Source: Aliiruegeria sabulilitoris (lineage in GTDB: Bacteria; Pseudomonadota; Alphaproteobacteria; Rhodobacterales; Rhodobacteraceae). From it: a stretch of DNA of 64,000 bases. The stretch spans positions 431,089-495,088 of the forward strand of contig NZ_LOAS01000002.1 of the NCBI RefSeq assembly GCF_001558155.1, in the 5' to 3' direction. Below are positions 51,163-61,828 of this stretch, in pieces. Both the position numbers and the translations under genes were made by a program. The stretch's first letter is position 1. The number at the start of each line of letters is the position of its first letter. The notes under the pieces were generated by a model. That model was not told the DNA's origin. It saw only the letters and a list, made by a program, of their open reading frames with translations, and did no database searches.

Positions 51163-52728
51163 ATGACAGATACCAAAGACCGCGTTGTCATTTTCGACAC
51201 GACCCTGCGCGATGGCGAACAGAGCCCCGGCGCGACCATGACCCATGACGAGAAGCTGGAAATTGCCCAGATGCTCGACGATATGGGCGTGGATATCATC
51301 GAAGCGGGCTTCCCCATCGCGTCGGAGGGGGATTTCGAAGCCGTGCGAGACATCGCGGAAGTGACCGAGCATTCGGTGATCTGCGGCCTGGCGCGTGCCA
51401 ATTTCAAGGATATCGACCGCTGCTGGGAGGCCGTGCGCCACTCGGAGCGCCCGCGCATCCACACCTTTATCGGCACTTCACCGCTGCACCGCGCCATTCC
51501 GAACCTGACCATGGACGAGATGGCCGACAAGATCCACGAGACGGTCACCCATGCCCGCAACCTGTGCGACAACGTGCAGTGGTCGCCGATGGACGCGACG
51601 CGGACCGAGCATGACTACCTGTGCCGCGTGGTAGAGATCGCCATCAAGGCCGGTGCGACCACGATCAATATCCCCGACACCGTGGGCTACACGGCTCCGC
51701 GCGAGAGCGCCGAGCTGATCCGCATGCTGCTGGAGCGGGTGCCGGGCGCCGATGACGTCATCTTTGCCACCCACTGCCATAACGACCTCGGCATGGCGAC
51801 CGCCAACGCGCTGGCCGCGGTGGAAGCCGGCGCGCGGCAGATCGAATGCACGATCAACGGTCTGGGCGAGCGTGCGGGCAATACCGCGCTGGAAGAAGTC
51901 GTGATGGCGCTCAAGGTGCGCCATGACATCATGCCCTATACCACCGGCATCGACACGCGGAAGATCATGAACATCTCTCGCCGGGTGGCCGATGTCTCGG
52001 GCTTCCAGGTGCAGTTCAACAAGGCCGTCGTCGGCAAGAACGCCTTTGCGCATGAAAGCGGCATCCACCAGGACGGGATGCTGAAGAACCCGCAGAATTT
52101 CGAGATCATGCGTCCCGAGGATGTGGGGCTGAGCGCCACCAACCTGGTCATGGGCAAGCATTCGGGCCGCGCCGCGCTGCGCGCCAAGCTGCATGACCTG
52201 GGCTATGATCTGGGCGACAACCAGCTGAAGGACGTTTTCGTCCGCTTTAAGGAACTCGCCGACCGCAAGAAGGAAGTCTATGACGACGACCTGATCGCGC
52301 TGATGCGCGACGCGGGCAGCGAGGTCGACGACAAGCTGAAGGTCAAGTTCCTGCGCGTGATCTGCGGCACGCAGGCGCCGCAATCGGCCGACCTGGTGAT
52401 GAGCGTCGACGGGGTGGACCACATGGTCTCCGCGTCCGGCGACGGCCCGGTGGACGCGACCTTCAACGCCGTGAAGCAGATCTTCCCGCATAACGCGCAT
52501 CTGAAGCTCTACCAGGTCCATGCCGTTACTCGTGGCACGGACGCGCAGGCGACCGTCAGCGTGCGGCTGGAAGAGGATGGCCGCATCGTCACCGGCCAGT
52601 CTGCCGATACCGACACGGTCGTGGCCTCGGCCAAGGCCTATGTCGCCGCGCTCAACCGTCTGATCGTGCGCCGCAAGAAGACGGGCACGGATCAGAAGGA
52701 AATCGACTATCGCGATGCGGTGAGCTGA
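51163..52728 (+). CDS. leuA: 2-isopropylmalate synthase
   Basis: 521 residues, ATG with AGGAA eight bases upstream. TIM barrel starts with VVIFDTTLRDGEQSPGATM (catalytic Arg-Asp), metal His pair in ATHCHNDLGMATANALAAVEAGARQIECTINGLGERAGN, then FAHESGIHQDGMLKNPQNFEIM. The C-terminal regulatory domain (about 390-521) is the leucine feedback domain. It condenses 2-ketoisovalerate and acetyl-CoA, the first committed step of leucine synthesis. Preceded by a Leu-rich leader peptide. It stands alone here without leuB/C/D. Confidence 0.96.
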   Translation: MTDTKDRVVIFDTTLRDGEQSPGATMTHDEKLEIAQMLDDMGVDIIEAGFPIASEGDFEAVRDIAEVTEHSVICGLARANFKDIDRCWEAVRHSERPRIHTFIGTSPLHRAIPNLTMDEMADKIHETVTHARNLCDNVQWSPMDATRTEHDYLCRVVEIAIKAGATTINIPDTVGYTAPRESAELIRMLLERVPGADDVIFATHCHNDLGMATANALAAVEAGARQIECTINGLGERAGNTALEEVVMALKVRHDIMPYTTGIDTRKIMNISRRVADVSGFQVQFNKAVVGKNAFAHESGIHQDGMLKNPQNFEIMRPEDVGLSATNLVMGKHSGRAALRAKLHDLGYDLGDNQLKDVFVRFKELADRKKEVYDDDLIALMRDAGSEVDDKLKVKFLRVICGTQAPQSADLVMSVDGVDHMVSASGDGPVDATFNAVKQIFPHNAHLKLYQVHAVTRGTDAQATVSVRLEEDGRIVTGQSADTDTVVASAKAYVAALNRLIVRRKKTGTDQKEIDYRDAVS

Positions 52729-52742
52729 GATCGATGATAACG

Positions 52743-52777
52743 GGCGGGCGGGCGCGAGGCGTGCCGGCCCGCCCGCC
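52743..52777. terminator. Hairpin between converging leuA and ydcF-like genes
   Basis: Perfect 11-bp G+C stem (52743-52753 with 52767-52777) sits exactly between the two stops and touches the last base of the ydcF-like stop. It can serve both strands; no T run. Confidence 0.6.
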
Positions 52778-53571
52778 TATCGGTTGGTCAGGCGATAGAC
52801 GATCTGGCCAACATATTCCTTGGCCGCGACGTTCAGGCTTTCGAGGTTCAGCGCCAGCCACCATCCGGTATTCTCTTTGAAGCTCCATTTCGGCGCGGCG
52901 TCCGACACCGCCTGGAAATCGCTGGGCCAGGCGACGAGCCCGGTCCACCCCGCCGCCTCGAAGGAGCGCATCGCCCGCGGCATGTGAAAGGCCGAGGTGA
53001 CCAGCACCCAGGTCTCGTCCGGCGCCGGCTGGGCAAGCGCGAGTCCCATTTCCGCGTTCTCGGCGGTGTTGCGCGAGGCGGGCTCCAGCAGCAAACGCTT
53101 CTGCTCCAATCCCATCGCGCTAAAGAAAAGCTCCGCCGTGCCTGCCGACAGGCCTGGCACCGTTCCGAGATCGGACAGTGCCCCGCTTCCGCCAGTGAAC
53201 ATGACCTTGGCCTCCGGGAAACGCCGCGCCAACGTCATCGCTTCTATAAACCGTTCTGCGCCTTCGTTCACTTGTGGCTGGCCGTGGATCGGCGCCCATT
53301 CCCCGCCGCCCAGAACGATGATCCCGTCAACCCGCTCCAATGGCGGGTTCGGGGGGTATTGCGCTTCTATCGGGCGCAAGAGCCACGCCCCGATGGGAAA
53401 ATAGCCGACGACCAGCACGAAAATCAGCGTCACGAGGGTCGAAACCATGGCCCCTGCAACCCGACGCCGCCACAACAGGAGGCAGGTCGCGACCAGCCCG
53501 ACCACGATCCAGGTCTCGGGCTTGAGAAAGGTCCAGATCACCTTGGAGAGTATGAAGAATATCGTATCCAA
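52777..53571 (-). CDS. YdcF/SanA-like (DUF218) membrane protein
   Basis: 264 residues if started at TTG 53571, which has AAGG nine bases upstream and gives the usual LDTIFFILSKVIW beginning; an ATG at 53616 would add 15 residues. Two N-terminal helices, then the DUF218 domain in the periplasm: RVDGIIVLGGGEWAP, AKVMFTGGSGALSDLG, EPASRNTAENAEMG, LVTSAFHMPRAMRSFEAAGW. YdcF/SanA/ElyC members act in envelope lipid or peptidoglycan precursor homeostasis. It lies upstream of the mre operon, divergent from it. Confidence 0.85.
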   Translation of the reverse strand: MDTIFFILSKVIWTFLKPETWIVVGLVATCLLLWRRRVAGAMVSTLVTLIFVLVVGYFPIGAWLLRPIEAQYPPNPPLERVDGIIVLGGGEWAPIHGQPQVNEGAERFIEAMTLARRFPEAKVMFTGGSGALSDLGTVPGLSAGTAELFFSAMGLEQKRLLLEPASRNTAENAEMGLALAQPAPDETWVLVTSAFHMPRAMRSFEAAGWTGLVAWPSDFQAVSDAAPKWSFKENTGWWLALNLESLNVAAKEYVGQIVYRLTNR

Positions 53572-54909
<1,338 letters not shown>

Positions 54910-54960
54910 CCTATGGTCCGGCCCTGACACCGGCCGGCAGGCTGGCAGGAGCAAACCCGC

Positions 54961-55896
54961 TTGGCACAGAACCGAAACAACTCGGATATCGACTATGTCC
55001 GCCCCGTGCGCCGGATCCTTGTCGGCGGGCTGGTTCTGTTTTGCCTCGCGGTCTTTCTCATCTGGCGCATCGACAGCCCGCGAGTAGAACGCTACCGCTC
55101 CAACCTCGTCGACCGGGTCGTGCCCAGCTTCGAATGGGCCAGCGTGCCGCTGACGCATTTCGCCGGCATGCTGGAGGACTTCCAGTCCTATCAGCGCATC
55201 TACCAGCAGAACCAGGAATTGCGCCGCGAGCTTCAGCAGATGAAGGCCTGGAAGGAAGCCGCGGTTCAGCTGGAACAGCAGAACGCAAAGCTTCTGGCGC
55301 TCAATAGCGTGCGGCTGGACCCCAAGCTCACCTCGGTTTCCGGCGTTGTCGTTGCCGATTCCGGCTCGCCGTTCCGGCAGTCGGTCCTGCTGAACGTGGG
55401 TGAGCGGGACGGGATCAAGGATGGCTGGGCCACGATGGACGGGCTCGGCATCGTCGGGCGCATTTCCGGCGTGGGCAAGAACACCTCGCGGGTGATTCTG
55501 CTCACCGATGCCGCCAGCCGACTGCCGGTCACCATCCAGCCATCGGGCCAGAAGGCCATTCTGGCCGGCGACAACTCTGCCAGGCCGGCGCTGGAATTCG
55601 TCGAGGATCTCGACGCAATCAAGCCCGGCGACAGGGTTGTCAGCTCCGGCGATGGCGGGGTGTTCCCCTCGGGCATGCTGGTTGGCCAGCTCGCGCTCGG
55701 GCCGGACGGGCGTTACCGGGTGTGGCTGGCGGCGGATTACGAGCAGCTTGAATTTCTTCGCGTTCTGCGGAGCCACCAGGGCGAGGTGATCACCGATACC
55801 GGCGGGCTCATAGTGCCGCCCCAGCCGCAACCTGCTCCCTCCCCGGAAGACACCGCCGAAGCCGATGCCAAAGAGGAGCCCGGCGAGGATGGTTGA
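54961..55896 (+). CDS. mreC: Rod shape-determining protein MreC
   Basis: 311 residues. Start is TTG at 54961 with AGGAG eight bases upstream. One transmembrane helix (about 19-39), coiled coil (about 70-105: QRIYQQNQELRRELQQMKAWKEAA), then the two beta-barrel domains (SGVVVADSGSPFRQSVLLNVGERDGIKDGWATMDGLGIVGRI; LAGDNSARPALEFVEDLDAIKPGDRVVSSGDGGVFPSGMLVG). Tail is Pro/Glu/Asp-rich. It links MreB to PBP2 in the periplasm. Confidence 0.95.
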   Translation: MAQNRNNSDIDYVRPVRRILVGGLVLFCLAVFLIWRIDSPRVERYRSNLVDRVVPSFEWASVPLTHFAGMLEDFQSYQRIYQQNQELRRELQQMKAWKEAAVQLEQQNAKLLALNSVRLDPKLTSVSGVVVADSGSPFRQSVLLNVGERDGIKDGWATMDGLGIVGRISGVGKNTSRVILLTDAASRLPVTIQPSGQKAILAGDNSARPALEFVEDLDAIKPGDRVVSSGDGGVFPSGMLVGQLALGPDGRYRVWLAADYEQLEFLRVLRSHQGEVITDTGGLIVPPQPQPAPSPEDTAEADAKEEPGEDG

Positions 55897-56428
55897 CCCG
55901 ATTACCCTGCGCACATGGGGCTACCGGCTGTTTTTCTGTGCGCTGATCCTGCTGCTGGCTTTCTTGCAGATGCTGCCACTGGGAAGCGGCTCCGGGCGTC
56001 TGCCCGGGGCGGATCTGACCATTGCGCTCACCTTTGCCTGGGTGCTGCGGCGTCCATCCTACGTGCCGGTCTTCATGCTGGCCGCGCTTTTCCTGTTTCT
56101 GGATATGCTGTTGCAGCGCCCGCCCGGTCTGGGCGCGGCACTGGTCGTGCTGGGAACGGAGGTCCTGCGCTCACGCCGGGACATGTCCCGGGCCCTGCCA
56201 TTCCCGGTGGAATGGGCGATGGTCACGGCGGTGATGCTGGCCATGGTGGCGCTCAACCAGATTGCGCTCTCGCTCGTGATGAGCCAGCGGGCTCCACTCG
56301 GGCTGGCGCTCTTGCGATCACTTTTCACGGCGGCGGCCTATCCTTTGGTGGTCATCCTGTCGCATTATGTGTTCAAGGTGCGCGCCGCCGCACCGCATGA
56401 GGCCGATGCATTGGGGAGACGCCTGTGA
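55889..56428 (+). CDS. mreD: Rod shape-determining protein MreD
   Basis: 179 residues with five hydrophobic helices, starting at ATG 55889 inside the last codons of mreC (8-base overlap). The LRTWGYRLFFCALILLLAFLQMLPL start and GADLTIALTFAWVLRRPSYVP loop are typical. An inner membrane member of the elongasome. Ends in a GTGA overlap with mrdA. Confidence 0.92.
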   Translation: MVDPITLRTWGYRLFFCALILLLAFLQMLPLGSGSGRLPGADLTIALTFAWVLRRPSYVPVFMLAALFLFLDMLLQRPPGLGAALVVLGTEVLRSRRDMSRALPFPVEWAMVTAVMLAMVALNQIALSLVMSQRAPLGLALLRSLFTAAAYPLVVILSHYVFKVRAAAPHEADALGRRL

Positions 56429-58344
56429 GACGCCCGCCCAAGGATACAGAAGAGAGCGCCCGCCGGATCACCCGCCGCGGGCTGGTTCTTGGTGGCTCCA
56501 TGCTGGCCTTCATGGGCGTGCTTGCGGGCCGGATGCGGTACATGCAGGTGGACCAGGCCGAGGAGTTCCGCCTGCTGGCCGAGGAAAACCGGATCAACAT
56601 CCGGCTGATCCCCCCTGCGCGCGGGCTGATCTTTGACCGCAACGGCCAACCGGTGGCCGAGAATATCCAGAATTATCGAATCGTGATCGTGCGCGAGGAT
56701 GCCGGCGATCTGGACGAGACCTTCGCCAAGCTGCGCAGCCTGGTGCCGCTCTCGGATGACGATGTCGAGCGCGCCTTGCGGGAAATCCGCCGGCGCAGCC
56801 CCTTTGTGCCGGTCACGATCGCGGACCAGCTCAATTGGGAAGACGTCGCCGAAGTTGCGGTCAACGCCCCTGCCCTGCCCGGCGTGACTCCGGAGGTCGG
56901 CCTGACTCGGCATTACCCGCTCGAAGCCGATTTCGCCCACGTGGTCGGCTATGTCGGGCCGGTATCGGATTATGACTTGTCCAAGCTGGAAAACCCCGAC
57001 CCGCTGCTGCAGATTCCCAAGTTCCAGATCGGCAAGATCGGGCTGGAAGCGAAGCGGGAAGACCAATTGCGCGGCTCGGCAGGAACCAAGCGGATCGAGG
57101 TCAATGCCGGCGGACGGGTGATGCGGGAGCTGTCCCGGCAGGAAGGCCAGAAGGGTGCGGATCTCCAGCTCACGCTGGACCGTGATCTGCAGAATTTCGT
57201 CAATGCCCGGCTTGGCAGCGAAAGCGCCGCCGCCGTGGTGATGGATGTGCATAGCGGCGACATCCTCGCCATTTCCTCGGCGCCGTCCTTTGACCCCAAC
57301 CTTTTCGTGCGCGGGATCTCCGTTAAGGATTACCGAGCACTCACCGAGAATGACCACCGCCCGCTTGCGGACAAATCCGTTCAGGGCACCTATCCGCCCG
57401 GCTCGACCTTCAAGATGGTCACCGCACTGGCCGCGCACGAGGCAGGCGTGGTGACAGCCGGTGAGACGATCTATTGCGGCGGCTACAAGCAACTCGGCAC
57501 CCGCCGCTTCCATTGCTGGAAGCGTGGCGGGCATGGGTTCGTCGACCTGCATGACAGCCTGATGCGCTCCTGCGACGTCTATTACTACGAGCTGGCCGAG
57601 CGCGTAGGGGTCGAGAAGATCTCGGAAATGGCCAAACGGCTCGGCATCGGTATCCGCCATGAATTGCCCATGTCCGCCGTCGCCGAGGGTCTTGCGCCCA
57701 CCAAGGCGTGGAAGGAAGCGCGCCGGCAGGAAAGTTGGATGGTCGGCGATAGCCTCAACGCGTCCATCGGTCAGGGTTTCGTGCTCGCCTCGCCACTGCA
57801 GCTTGCGGTGATGTCCGCCCGGATCGCCACCGGCGAAGCGATCAGCCCGCGGCTGGTGAAATCGATCGACTCGGTCGAACAGCCCATCCTGACCGACGGC
57901 CCGATCGGCCTCTCGCCCACCACGCTGCAACAGGTGCGCAAGGCGATGTTCTCGGTCGTCAACTCGCGGCGCGGCACGGCCTATCGCTCGCGGCTGCTGC
58001 CCGACGATATGGAATTTGCCGGCAAGACAGGCACCAGCCAGGTCCGTTCGGTCGTGGTGAAAAACTCCGAGGTGCCTTGGGAGCAGCGCGACCACGCGCT
58101 CTTCGTCTGCTTCGCGCCCTATGACAAACCGCGTATCGCCGTGTCGGTTGTCATCGAACATGGCGGCGGCGGCTCCTCTGCGGCCGCGCCCGTGGCACGC
58201 GACATCGTGGCCCGCGCCCTGCATGGCGACGTGCCGCCGCTCGAGGTCTACCCGGCCGGCGAGCGCGCCAAGGTTGCCGAGATTTTCGAGTCCATGCCCC
58301 TGCGCAGCCGGGAAGACGGACAAAACGGCAGCGATCGGGCGTAA
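56425..58344 (+). CDS. mrdA: Penicillin-binding protein 2
   Basis: 639 residues, GTG start overlapping the mreD stop. One N-terminal membrane helix (about 23-39), PBP dimerisation domain (IPPARGLIFDRNGQPVAENIQNYRIVI), transpeptidase with SxxK Ser327 (PGSTFKMV), SxD at Ser382 (RSCDVYYYELAERVG) and KTG at Lys534 (AGKTGTSQ). It crosslinks peptidoglycan during elongation with RodA, the following gene, as partner. Confidence 0.96.
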   Translation: MRRPPKDTEESARRITRRGLVLGGSMLAFMGVLAGRMRYMQVDQAEEFRLLAEENRINIRLIPPARGLIFDRNGQPVAENIQNYRIVIVREDAGDLDETFAKLRSLVPLSDDDVERALREIRRRSPFVPVTIADQLNWEDVAEVAVNAPALPGVTPEVGLTRHYPLEADFAHVVGYVGPVSDYDLSKLENPDPLLQIPKFQIGKIGLEAKREDQLRGSAGTKRIEVNAGGRVMRELSRQEGQKGADLQLTLDRDLQNFVNARLGSESAAAVVMDVHSGDILAISSAPSFDPNLFVRGISVKDYRALTENDHRPLADKSVQGTYPPGSTFKMVTALAAHEAGVVTAGETIYCGGYKQLGTRRFHCWKRGGHGFVDLHDSLMRSCDVYYYELAERVGVEKISEMAKRLGIGIRHELPMSAVAEGLAPTKAWKEARRQESWMVGDSLNASIGQGFVLASPLQLAVMSARIATGEAISPRLVKSIDSVEQPILTDGPIGLSPTTLQQVRKAMFSVVNSRRGTAYRSRLLPDDMEFAGKTGTSQVRSVVVKNSEVPWEQRDHALFVCFAPYDKPRIAVSVVIEHGGGGSSAAAPVARDIVARALHGDVPPLEVYPAGERAKVAEIFESMPLRSREDGQNGSDRA

Positions 58345-58354
58345 GGGGCCGGGA

Positions 58355-59503
58355 ATGTCCTATCTTGAATACCGCGTACAGACCGTCCCGACGGGATTCT
58401 CCAAGGTTCTCTACCTGAACTGGGGCCTGATCCTGCTTCTGACCGCCGTATCGTCCATGGGCTTCCTGATGCTCTACTCGGTGGCGGGTGGCTCGCTCAC
58501 ACCTTGGGCGGAGCCGCAGATGAAGCGCTTCGCCCTCGGGATGGTGGCCATGTTCGTCATTGCGATGGTGCCGATCTATATCTGGCGAAACATGGCGGCG
58601 CTGGCCTATACGGCCTCGCTTCTGCTGCTGATCGCGGTGGAATTCGTGGGCACAACGGGCATGGGTGCGCAGCGCTGGATCGATATCGGGCCGCTGCGGC
58701 TGCAACCTTCGGAGCTGACCAAGATCACCCTGGTGATGTTCCTGGCCGCCTATTACGACTGGCTCGACATCCGCAAGGTCAGCCGCATCTTCTGGGTGAT
58801 CCTGCCGATCCTCATCATTCTGCTGCCGACCTTCCTCGTGCTGCGCCAGCCGGACCTCGGCACAGCGATCCTGCTGGTCGCGGGCGGCGGCATCGTGATG
58901 TTCGCCGCCGGTGTGCATTGGGCCTATTTCGCCACCGTGATCGGCGCCGGCGTCGGGCTGGTGGCGGCGGTTCTGCAATCGCGTGGCACGCCCTGGCAAT
59001 TGCTGAAGGACTACCAGTACCGACGGATCGACACCTTCCTCGACCCCGATTCCGACCCGCTCGGCGCCGGTTACCACATCACCCAGTCGAAGATCGCCCT
59101 CGGCTCGGGCGGATGGACCGGGCGCGGCTTCATGCAGGGCACGCAATCGCGGCTGAACTTCCTGCCCGAAAAGCACACCGATTTCATCTTCACGACGCTG
59201 GCCGAGGAATTTGGCTTCGTCGGCGCGGCCTCGCTGCTGACGCTCTACGGGCTGATCATCATCTTCTGCATCGCCTCGGCGATGACGAACAAGGACCGCT
59301 TCGCCTCGCTGCTGACGATCGGCATCGCGGCGACCTTCTTCCTGTTCTTCGCCGTGAACATGTCCATGGTGATGGGGCTGGCGCCGGTCGTCGGCGTGCC
59401 GCTGCCACTGGTCAGCTATGGCGGCTCGGCCATGCTGGTGCTGCTGGCCGCCTTCGGCCTCGTCCAATCCGCCCATGTTCACCGTCCACGAGGCCCGGCA
59501 TGA
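58355..59503 (+). CDS. rodA: Peptidoglycan glycosyltransferase RodA
   Basis: 382 residues of a SEDS protein, ATG at 58355 with AAGGGG upstream. About ten helices; conserved TGMGAQRWIDIGPLRLQPSELTKI, the catalytic Asp/Glu region RQPDLGTAILL, the loop AGYHITQSKIALGSGGWTGRGFMQGTQSRLNFLPEKHTDFIFTTLAEEFGFVG, and APVVGVPLPLVSYGGSAM. It polymerises lipid II for lateral wall growth. Its stop overlaps the next gene (ATGA). Confidence 0.96.
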   Translation: MSYLEYRVQTVPTGFSKVLYLNWGLILLLTAVSSMGFLMLYSVAGGSLTPWAEPQMKRFALGMVAMFVIAMVPIYIWRNMAALAYTASLLLLIAVEFVGTTGMGAQRWIDIGPLRLQPSELTKITLVMFLAAYYDWLDIRKVSRIFWVILPILIILLPTFLVLRQPDLGTAILLVAGGGIVMFAAGVHWAYFATVIGAGVGLVAAVLQSRGTPWQLLKDYQYRRIDTFLDPDSDPLGAGYHITQSKIALGSGGWTGRGFMQGTQSRLNFLPEKHTDFIFTTLAEEFGFVGAASLLTLYGLIIIFCIASAMTNKDRFASLLTIGIAATFFLFFAVNMSMVMGLAPVVGVPLPLVSYGGSAMLVLLAAFGLVQSAHVHRPRGPA

Positions 59504-60435
59504 CGCTCAATATCCTATTCGCCGCCAACGAAACCCGCTGGGCGCAATACGAGCCGCATTTGCGGCATTGGCTGGCAGAGGCCGGGATCGAAGCGCAGCT
59601 TGCCCCCGATCTGGGGCCGCCTTCCGAGATCGACTACATCGTCTACGCGCCTAGCTCCGATGTGCAGGATTTCCGGCCATACAGGCGGCTGAAGGCGGTT
59701 CTGAACCTCTGGGCCGGGGTGGAGGATGTCGTCGGCAACCCGACGCTGCAGGTGCCGCTCGCGCGCATGGTTGATAACGGGCTGACCGAAGGCATGGTGG
59801 AATGGGTGGTGGGCCACGTGCTGCGCTATCATCTCGATATCGACCACGCGCTGGCCAACCAGTCCGGCAAATGGCTGCCCAAGGTGCCGCCGCTCGCCCG
59901 CAACCGCCCCGTCACGGTGCTCGGCCTCGGCGCGCTCGGCTCTGCCTGCGCGCAGGCGCTCGCGGCGCTCAATTTCCCGGTGACAGGGTGGAGCCGCAGC
60001 GCCAAGTCGGTCGCGGGCGTCTCCTGCCTGTCGGGGCCGGAAGGGCTCGAACAGGCGCTCGCGCGGGCCCAGATCCTCGTGCTGCTGCTGCCACTGACAC
60101 CTGGCACCGAGAACCTGCTGAACGCCCCGCATCTGGATCAGGTGCCGGAGGGCTGCTGCATTCTGAACCCGGGCCGCGGCCCGCTGATCGACGACACGGC
60201 CCTGCTCGAAGCGCTTGACAGCGGCCATGTTGGCCACGCGACGCTCGATGTCTTCCGCACCGAGCCGCTGCCCGCGGAGCATCCCTACTGGTCCCACCCA
60301 CGGGTGACGGTCACGCCGCATATCGCCTCTGAGACCCGGGCAGAGACCGCCTCGAAGGTGATCGTGGACAACATCGAACGGGGCGAACAGGGCTTGCCCT
60401 TTCTGCATGTCGTGGATCGCCAGCGCGGCTACTAG
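59500..60435 (+). CDS. ghrA: Glyoxylate/hydroxypyruvate reductase A-like dehydrogenase
   Basis: 311 residues of the 2-hydroxyacid dehydrogenase family, GhrA subgroup. NAD(P) loop VTVLGLGALGSACAQALAALNFPVTGWSRSAK with phosphate-accepting Ser-Arg; CCILNPGRGPLIDDTALLEAL holds the conserved Arg; HPRVTVTPHIASET holds the catalytic His with Glu two turns earlier. Likely reduces glyoxylate or hydroxypyruvate. The start overlaps rodA by ATGA, so it is translated from the cell-shape mRNA, an unusual pairing with no obvious functional link. Confidence 0.88.
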   Translation: MTLNILFAANETRWAQYEPHLRHWLAEAGIEAQLAPDLGPPSEIDYIVYAPSSDVQDFRPYRRLKAVLNLWAGVEDVVGNPTLQVPLARMVDNGLTEGMVEWVVGHVLRYHLDIDHALANQSGKWLPKVPPLARNRPVTVLGLGALGSACAQALAALNFPVTGWSRSAKSVAGVSCLSGPEGLEQALARAQILVLLLPLTPGTENLLNAPHLDQVPEGCCILNPGRGPLIDDTALLEALDSGHVGHATLDVFRTEPLPAEHPYWSHPRVTVTPHIASETRAETASKVIVDNIERGEQGLPFLHVVDRQRGY

Positions 60436-60513
60436 GCGCTGCGCCCTTTACCGGGGCAGGTCCATCGCCTACGCTTTTGTCCTGAGCGAAGCCGGCGAGA
60501 GCGGGGAGCGGCC

Positions 60514-61611
60514 GTGCTGCATGAAAACCAGAGCCTTGAACAGATTGCACAGCGCCTTCAAGCATTGCGCGAAGAGATGCATGCGCAATGCCAACTCATC
60601 GCCCAGGAACTCGACAAGGCCGACCAGATGAACCGGCAGGCGATCTTTGCCGCGCAAAACCGGATCACACAGCAGATCCACCTGCTGCGCCAGTTGATCC
60701 CGCAATTCGACGCCGCCTATCACGCCGCCGGCGAGACGTTGGAGATAGCAGGCGGCGCCCGCCAGATCCGTCCGCCGGACTGGCTCGCCTTTTCGGCCCA
60801 TGTCGGCCTCATGCGTAACTGGGCCAATGGGTGGAGTGCCGTGCAGGCGAGGATCTCGGAGCAGTGCCCGCCGCGCCGGCGCAGCCTCGAATACCAGACG
60901 GAGAAGGCAAGCCCCGTTCACGCGGCCGCGCTCGATGCAGCGGACCGAACCGTGGCGCAACTGCTTCGCGCGCTCGCCCCGAACGCGCCATCCGCCGCGA
61001 CCGCCAGGACGGGATACGGCACACAGACCGGCTTGACGCATTCCGAATTCATGGCGCTCGCGCTGGCCTGCTGGCGAGTTCTCAAGGCGCAAGGCCGGCA
61101 TGACCTGACCCGCTTCCTCGACGTGGGCTGCGGTGTCGGCCTGCAGGTTCTCTCGGCATTGCAGTTCTTCGACGAGGCCTTTGGTCTCGAACGTGATCCG
61201 GATTATGCACAGGCCGCCCGCGACCTGTTCGGCGGTGCTGGCGCCGCGAAAGCCGGTGTTCTGGAGGGTGAGGCACGAAACTTCGCCTCCTATGACAGGT
61301 TCGACGCGATCCAGATCTGCCTGCCGCTGAAGCCATTGCAGGAACTCAAGGAATTGGAAGAATATGTCATCACATCGGCCCGTCCGGAAACGCTGCTGAT
61401 CGTCGGCCATGGTGGTTTCGCTCCGCGCGCGGAGGCTCTCGGCTGTGCGCGTATTGCCACGCGGCTCTACCTAACCGGCACCACGCCAAGGAAAGCGGCC
61501 TCCCTGCGCCGGAAGGCGGAGCTGATCGGGACCAATGTCACGCCCGAAAGCGCGCCACTGCGGTCGGTCTGGGAACCGATCCTTCAAGCGAGCCGTCGCC
61601 GTGGTTATTGA
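60514..61611 (+). CDS. Coiled-coil class I SAM methyltransferase
   Basis: 365 residues from GTG at 60514 with GGGGAG upstream. Residues 1-70 are a long helical coil (LEQIAQRLQALREEMHAQCQLIAQELDKADQMNRQAIF). Residues about 200-300 contain a Rossmann SAM site: FLDVGCGVGLQVLSALQFF, acidic FGLERD at the next strand, and FDAIQICLPLKPLQELKELEEYVI. The substrate is unknown. It follows the mre operon by 78 bp on the same strand. No family name recognised. Confidence 0.75.
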   Translation: MLHENQSLEQIAQRLQALREEMHAQCQLIAQELDKADQMNRQAIFAAQNRITQQIHLLRQLIPQFDAAYHAAGETLEIAGGARQIRPPDWLAFSAHVGLMRNWANGWSAVQARISEQCPPRRRSLEYQTEKASPVHAAALDAADRTVAQLLRALAPNAPSAATARTGYGTQTGLTHSEFMALALACWRVLKAQGRHDLTRFLDVGCGVGLQVLSALQFFDEAFGLERDPDYAQAARDLFGGAGAAKAGVLEGEARNFASYDRFDAIQICLPLKPLQELKELEEYVITSARPETLLIVGHGGFAPRAEALGCARIATRLYLTGTTPRKAASLRRKAELIGTNVTPESAPLRSVWEPILQASRRRGY

Positions 61612-61751
61612 TTGACGGCACGGCAGATCCATAAGGTGCCGTCCGCGAATACCGGAGCCGAGCGTTGCGCTTTCGCTTCAGAATTGCCCTTTGATACAGC
61701 GTCGGATTGCCTGTAAGAGAGGCTCGCGGTCCGGTTGCCGGCCCGCCAAGC

Positions 61752-61828
61752 GGCCCCTTAGCTCAACTGGATAGAGCACGGTCCTTCTAAGTCCGGGGTT
61801 ACAGGTTCGAGTCCTGTAGGGGTCGCCA
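61752..61828 (+). tRNA. tRNA-Arg (anticodon UCU)
   Basis: 77 nt cloverleaf with encoded CCA. Acceptor GGCCCCT pairs with AGGGGTC, D stem GCTC/GAGC, loop CTTCTAA with anticodon TCT, T stem ACAGG/CCTGT. The anticodon stem has one U-U mismatch (CGGTC/GTCCG). Reads AGA codons, rare in such G+C-rich genomes. Composition changes sharply on its 3' side. Confidence 0.95.
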
